Below are positions 8,387 through 10,481 of a stretch of 10,481 nt of DNA, piece after piece. Position 1 is the first letter of the stretch; each line of letters begins with the position of its first letter. Source of the DNA: an uncultured Caulobacter sp. (GTDB taxonomy: Bacteria; Pseudomonadota; Alphaproteobacteria; Caulobacterales; Caulobacteraceae); contig CALALX010000089.1 in the NCBI GenBank assembly GCA_937925635.1, positions 1 to 10,481 of the forward strand, written 5' to 3'. The translations under genes and the position numbers were made by a program. The notes under the pieces are model-generated. The model was not told the origin of the DNA. It ran no database searches and saw only the letters and a list, made by a program, of their open reading frames with translations.

Positions 8387-8701
8387 ATGCCTGAACGTTG
8401 GAAAATCGTGGCCCTGTTCGCCGAGAAGCCTGGTTTCTGGGCCGCCGTCGCTGGAGCTATTCTCGTGAAGATTTTGACCGCCCGGAGTCTGAATTTCTGG
8501 CAGGTTCTCGTCACTACGATCGCAGCGCTGTTCTTCGCCGTCGTGTTCACGGACCCGATGCTGCATTGGTGGAGCCTGCCGTCATCGCCCTATGAGCCCG
8601 CCGTCGCCGCGGTGCTGGCGCTGTTCGGAGAGCACATCGCCCGGCTCGTGCTGCAGTCGCAGAGCATCGCCGAACTGATCAAGGCGTGGAGGGGCAAATG
8701 A
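8387..8701 (+). CDS. Putative phage holin, three transmembrane segments
   Basis: A 104-residue small membrane protein. Three hydrophobic segments are visible: ~16-32 (GFWAAVAGAILVKILTA), ~37-55 (FWQVLVTTIAALFFAVVFT) and ~70-90 (PAVAAVLALFGEHIARLVL), with a short charged C-terminus ending KAWRGK. Small size, three membrane spans and an ATGA overlap with the amidase gene are typical of phage holins, which form membrane holes that let the endolysin reach the peptidoglycan. The acidic and basic residues (E82, H83, R86) inside or near the third span are noteworthy but not unusual for holins. No recognised family name can be given, and an antiholin or another small membrane protein cannot be excluded. 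Its ribosome binding site is weak. It follows the tail genes after an 81-nt spacer. Confidence 0.72.
   Translation: MPERWKIVALFAEKPGFWAAVAGAILVKILTARSLNFWQVLVTTIAALFFAVVFTDPMLHWWSLPSSPYEPAVAAVLALFGEHIARLVLQSQSIAELIKAWRGK
8688..8692 (+). promoter_or_regulatory. Ribosome binding site for the amidase gene
   Basis: GGAGG, extended to GGAGGGG, lies in the last codons of the holin gene, 5 nt before the ATG at 8698 and 8 nt before a second ATG at 8701. Either ATG could be used. The GTG at 8686 lies upstream of and partly within this signal and is therefore an unlikely start. Confidence 0.7.
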
Positions 8702-9345
8702 TGCGGATCGCAATCGTTATCGGGCACAACGTCAGCCAGCCGGGCGCGGTCCGCGTCACCGACGGCATCAGCGAGTTCGTCTGGAACGGCGCGCTGGCGG
8801 CCACGATCCAGTCGCTGGCGCCGGAGAACGTGCGCGTGTTCCGGCGCGAGAGGGCCGGCGGCTACAACGCCGAGGTGCGCGCCGTCTATGCGCAGGTGGA
8901 CGCATGGGGCGCGGACGTCTCGTGCGAGCTCCACTTCAACGGCGCGGCGGACGCGCGGGCGACCGGGACCGAAACGCTCTACGCCAGCGACCGCGGCAAG
9001 GTGTTCGCCGAGCGGGTCAACCGGGCGATGGTCGGGGCGCTCGGGCTTCGGGACCGCGGCGTGAAGAAGGTCGCGCGGACCGACCGCGGCGGCGAAAGCC
9101 TCTACGTCGGCCGCGCCCCGGCGATCCTGGTCGAACCCTACTTCGGGTCGAACGCCAACGACTGCAACGCGGCCGACGTGAAGCGCGATGCGCTGGCGCG
9201 TGCCATCCTCGCCGGCCTGCTCGGGGCCGCCGTCAGTGCGCCCGTCGCCCCGACCAAGCCGTCCGACCTGACCATCGAGCAGCGCCTCGCAGAACTGGAG
9301 ATGTGGCGGGCCTCTGTAGAGGCGCGCGGCGCATCGGCGACCTGA
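8698..9345 (+). CDS. N-acetylmuramoyl-L-alanine amidase (Amidase_3-type endolysin)
   Basis: Endolysin of 215 residues, predicted to cut the amide bond between N-acetylmuramic acid and L-alanine in peptidoglycan after the holin opens the membrane. The Amidase_3 landmarks are in order: IGHN with zinc ligand H10; E26 in GISEFVWN, the usual second ligand; H79 in CELHFNGAAD, third ligand; and E146 in ILVEPYFGSNANDC, the catalytic Glu. Size and order fit a single-domain zinc amidase. Residues ~192-210 (DLTIEQRLAELEMWRASVEA) form a short amphipathic helix after an Ala/Pro-rich linker, perhaps for oligomerisation; there is no obvious separate cell-wall-binding domain. No signal peptide or SAR segment is seen, so release depends on the holin. 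The start at 8698 gives an ATGA overlap with the holin stop; 8701 would remove one Met. No i-/o-spanin pair was recognised next to it. Confidence 0.92.
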   Translation: MMRIAIVIGHNVSQPGAVRVTDGISEFVWNGALAATIQSLAPENVRVFRRERAGGYNAEVRAVYAQVDAWGADVSCELHFNGAADARATGTETLYASDRGKVFAERVNRAMVGALGLRDRGVKKVARTDRGGESLYVGRAPAILVEPYFGSNANDCNAADVKRDALARAILAGLLGAAVSAPVAPTKPSDLTIEQRLAELEMWRASVEARGASAT

Positions 9346-9360
9346 TGCGGGCGGCGGTGG

Positions 9361-9660
9361 TCAGTTGAGCTTGCTGGGGGCAAGCGGGCAGTCTGAACAG
9401 TATGGCCGCAAGTCCGGTTCCGAGCCTCCCTCGATCTCTTTCAGCAGGCCGTAGAGGCGTTCTTGGAAGTAGGCGTTGACGCGCTCCACGTGGGTCTGAA
9501 CCGAGAAAACAAAGTGATCGTCCATCTCGCTTCCGACCAAGCAGAGTGGGTCCGGGAGCGCGCGAACGCCGAAGTAGCAGATTACGCGCGCCTCTGCGAT
9601 GGACGCGGTAAGTCCGCGACTGGCTCCATAGCTTCGCAAGAGGCTCTGAGTGCAAAGCAC
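9361..9660 (-). CDS. Hypothetical protein on the minus strand, possibly 5'-truncated
   Basis: A 99-residue protein of unknown function, convergent with the amidase (15 nt between stop codons). It starts with GTG at 9660, without a convincing ribosome binding site. It has no signal peptide or membrane span, an amphipathic stretch ERVNAYFQERLYGLLKEIEG, and a C-terminal CSDC (C88, C91) that could bind metal or be incidental. Support for coding: third codon positions are about three quarters G/C by hand count, while the local DNA is less GC-rich than its neighbours, and the competing + strand frames give low-complexity, shadow-like products. The same frame stays open upstream of 9660, through GDFDAGKKRSLLRDVL and into the antisense of the next gene, with no further start codon. 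This suggests the original 5' end may have been lost at a recombination junction. No family recognised. Confidence 0.45.
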   Translation of the reverse strand: MLCTQSLLRSYGASRGLTASIAEARVICYFGVRALPDPLCLVGSEMDDHFVFSVQTHVERVNAYFQERLYGLLKEIEGGSEPDLRPYCSDCPLAPSKLN

Positions 9661-9746
9661 GTCGCGAAGCAGGGAGCGCTTCTTGCCGGCGTCAAAATCG
9701 CCGTTGCCGGGCGCTTGAGCTGTCGAACCCGCGTTCGTCCCTCGCT

Positions 9747-10169
9747 TTGCTCGATGAGGACGAAAAGGGCGTCCACAGTATGGACACCCTTGGCGGCGAA
9801 CAGGAGGTGACGGTGATCTCGGAGGCGGGCATCTACCGGCTCGTCTTCAAGTCCAGAAAGCCGGTCGCCGAGCGCTTCAAGCGATGGCTTGCGCACGAGG
9901 TGATCCCGTCGATCCGCCGGACGGGTAGCTACAGCGTCGGCGAGGCGACGGTGATGGATGGGATCGAGAAGCGCCCGTTCCCGGAGTGGCCGATGGAGGA
10001 ACTTCGGACTAAGCGCGGTATCGTCGACATGTACCGGCTTCTCTACGGTGTGATGGCGGCGCAGTGGATCAGCCCGCAGATGGGCTTCCCGACGCCGCCG
10101 GTTGAGCTGGTCGAACACGGTCGCCAGTTCTCGATGGTCCTCGTGCCGCAGATGGATGGCTCCGCGTGA
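9747..10169 (+). CDS. Bro-N domain antirepressor-like protein, N-terminally truncated
   Basis: Phage antirepressor-type protein of the Bro-N family. The clear match is LDEDEKGVHSMDTLGGEQ followed by EVTVISEAGIYRLVFKSRKP, ERFKRWLAHEVIPSIRRTG, which is the second half of a Bro-N domain. Intact family members carry about 30-40 more residues before this, including a W(F/W)V..DV motif. The frame is open upstream from 9612 and reads CRALELSNPRSSLALL just before the TTG at 9747, extending the family match to about 9705; upstream of that the sequence no longer looks like Bro-N in any + frame. Possible starts are TTG 9747 or ATG 9780, both with weak ribosome binding sites. Residues ~66-140 are a separate C-terminal part (FPEWPMEELRTKRGIVDMYR...) of unknown role. 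It may be a functional shortened regulator or a decaying gene. Its stop overlaps the next gene as GTGA. Confidence 0.75.
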   Translation: MLDEDEKGVHSMDTLGGEQEVTVISEAGIYRLVFKSRKPVAERFKRWLAHEVIPSIRRTGSYSVGEATVMDGIEKRPFPEWPMEELRTKRGIVDMYRLLYGVMAAQWISPQMGFPTPPVELVEHGRQFSMVLVPQMDGSA

Positions 10170-10369
10170 CCGCGCCGAGCGGTGCGGCGTCGCGCGGGGA
10201 CGATAAATTCATCGTCCGCATGCCTCCCGGCTTGCGCGACCGGATCAAGGATGTCGCCGCGGCGAACCTGAGGTCGATGAACTCGGAACTGCTCTACCAC
10301 CTGACGCGCATCTATGGATCGGCGGCGGGGCCACAGGCTGGCACCGACAACCCCACCGCCGACCACTGA
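10166..10369 (+). CDS. Arc-family ribbon-helix-helix DNA-binding protein
   Basis: A 67-residue predicted transcriptional regulator. Residues ~12-50 fit the Arc/MetJ-type ribbon-helix-helix: the beta strand DKFIVRMP, whose alternating side chains contact DNA as a dimer, helix A (GLRDRIKDVAAANLR) and helix B (SMNSELLYHLTRIYG), with the typical 'R-S-x-N-S/A-E' turn. Size is normal for the family; the last ~17 residues are a disordered Gly/Pro/Thr-rich tail. It starts with GTG overlapping the stop of the Bro-N gene, so the two are translationally coupled and probably form one regulatory pair. Phage Arc proteins repress antirepressor genes in P22, so autoregulation of the Bro-N gene is plausible, but here it is inference and no operator was identified. 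Confidence 0.88.
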   Translation: MTAPSGAASRGDDKFIVRMPPGLRDRIKDVAAANLRSMNSELLYHLTRIYGSAAGPQAGTDNPTADH

Positions 10370-10375
10370 CGAAAC

Positions 10376-10410
10376 GGCCCCCGGCGGTGCTGTAACACCG
10401 ACCGGAGGCC
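10376..10410 (+). terminator. Strong hairpin after the regulatory pair (terminator or leader RNA element)
   Basis: The arm GGCCCCCGG (10376-10384) pairs with CCGGAGGCC (10402-10410) with one C/A mismatch, and the inner arm CGGTG (10385-10389) pairs with CACCG (10396-10400) around the loop CTGTAA; one A (10401) bulges. That gives about 13 base pairs, far more stable than anything else seen between genes here. It lies 7 nt after the Arc stop and 30 nt before the next ATG. It is followed by TGACCCC rather than a U-tract, so intrinsic termination is doubtful; an attenuator or structured 5' leader of the next gene is an equal possibility. Confidence 0.6.
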
Positions 10411-10429
10411 TGACCCCAACCGATCATGT

Positions 10430-10433
10430 GGAG
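10430..10433 (+). promoter_or_regulatory. Ribosome binding site for the gene starting at 10441
   Basis: GGAG lies 7 nt before the ATG at 10441, within TGTGGAGATCGATC. It sets the start of the gene that leaves the window. The 8-mer CGATCATG occurs twice at 15-nt spacing (10421-10428 and 10436-10443), the second copy including the start codon. Confidence 0.55.
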
Positions 10434-10440
10434 ATCGATC

Positions 10441-10481
10441 ATGGCTGCCTCAACGAATACCATTCCGCGCCACCGGGCGAA
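10441..10481 (+). CDS. Start of an unidentified gene (3'-partial)
   Basis: An ATG with a good ribosome binding site opens a frame that stays open to the window end: 13 codons reading MAASTNTIPRHRA. The stretch is too short to assign a family. It follows the strong hairpin at 10376-10410 and could be expressed separately from the Bro-N/Arc pair. Confidence 0.5.
   Translation, partial: MAASTNTIPRHRA

Noticed and set aside
9612..9746. Extending the Bro-N protein N-terminally, or a single frameshift hiding the missing half.
   Set aside because: The frame is open but contains no ATG, GTG or TTG before 9747, and reading the other two + frames across 9612-9714 by eye gave nothing like the Bro-N start, so a simple one-base frameshift does not restore it.
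9463..9810. A 115-codon + strand frame across the gap before the Bro-N gene.
   Set aside because: It has no Bro-N similarity where the missing N-terminus should be, runs out of frame through the real Bro-N gene, and its third positions lack the G/C preference seen on the minus strand.
1..10481. tRNA genes, CRISPR arrays, insertion sequences or attachment sites.
   Set aside because: No cloverleaf-like segment, spaced identical repeats, transposase or integrase motifs, or long direct repeats were found on reading both strands.

Overview
The window looks like the end of the structural (late) region of a tailed phage or prophage, followed by a lysis cassette and a small regulatory block. The DNA is GC-rich (roughly two thirds by eye) with strong G/C preference at third codon positions. 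Together with the gene content this suggests a high-GC proteobacterial host, most plausibly an alphaproteobacterium; that is an inference, since no host gene, integrase or attachment site is visible. It cannot be decided from this window whether this is a free phage or a prophage.

Layout. Positions 1-8305 hold four tightly packed + strand genes for virion surface proteins: (i) a large tailspike with collagen-like, pyocin-knob-like and pectate-lyase-type beta-helix parts (1-2526, probably cut by the window start); (ii) a 159-residue protein with an Ig-like domain and a duplicated 21-residue acidic motif (2531-3010); (iii) a 623-residue modular tail protein (3007-4878); (iv) an unrecognised 1141-residue protein with a tandem ~124-residue repeat, two Ig/cadherin-like domains and a ~490-residue C-terminal domain that may be enzymatic (4880-8305). 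Gene ends touch or overlap (4-nt gap, ATGA overlap, 1-nt gap), so they are almost certainly co-transcribed. An 81-nt spacer with weak hairpins leads to a three-helix holin candidate (8387-8701), which overlaps by ATGA with a zinc N-acetylmuramoyl-L-alanine amidase of the Amidase_3 type (8698-9345).

Positions 9346-9745 differ from the rest: GC is lower, and the best coding signal is on the minus strand (99 residues, 9361-9660), convergent with the amidase. Next comes a Bro-N family antirepressor that lacks the first part of its Bro-N domain (9747-10169), overlapped by GTGA by a small Arc-family ribbon-helix-helix DNA-binding protein (10166-10369). A strong 35-nt hairpin (10376-10410) and a good ribosome binding site precede a further gene that starts at 10441 and runs out of the window.

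How the genes work together: the first four proteins probably form the host-recognition and possibly capsule-degrading apparatus at the tail tip, the holin and amidase release progeny, and the Bro-N/Arc pair probably regulates phage transcription. The least explained parts are the C-terminal domain of the 1141-residue protein and the recombination-like junction near 9700-9745.
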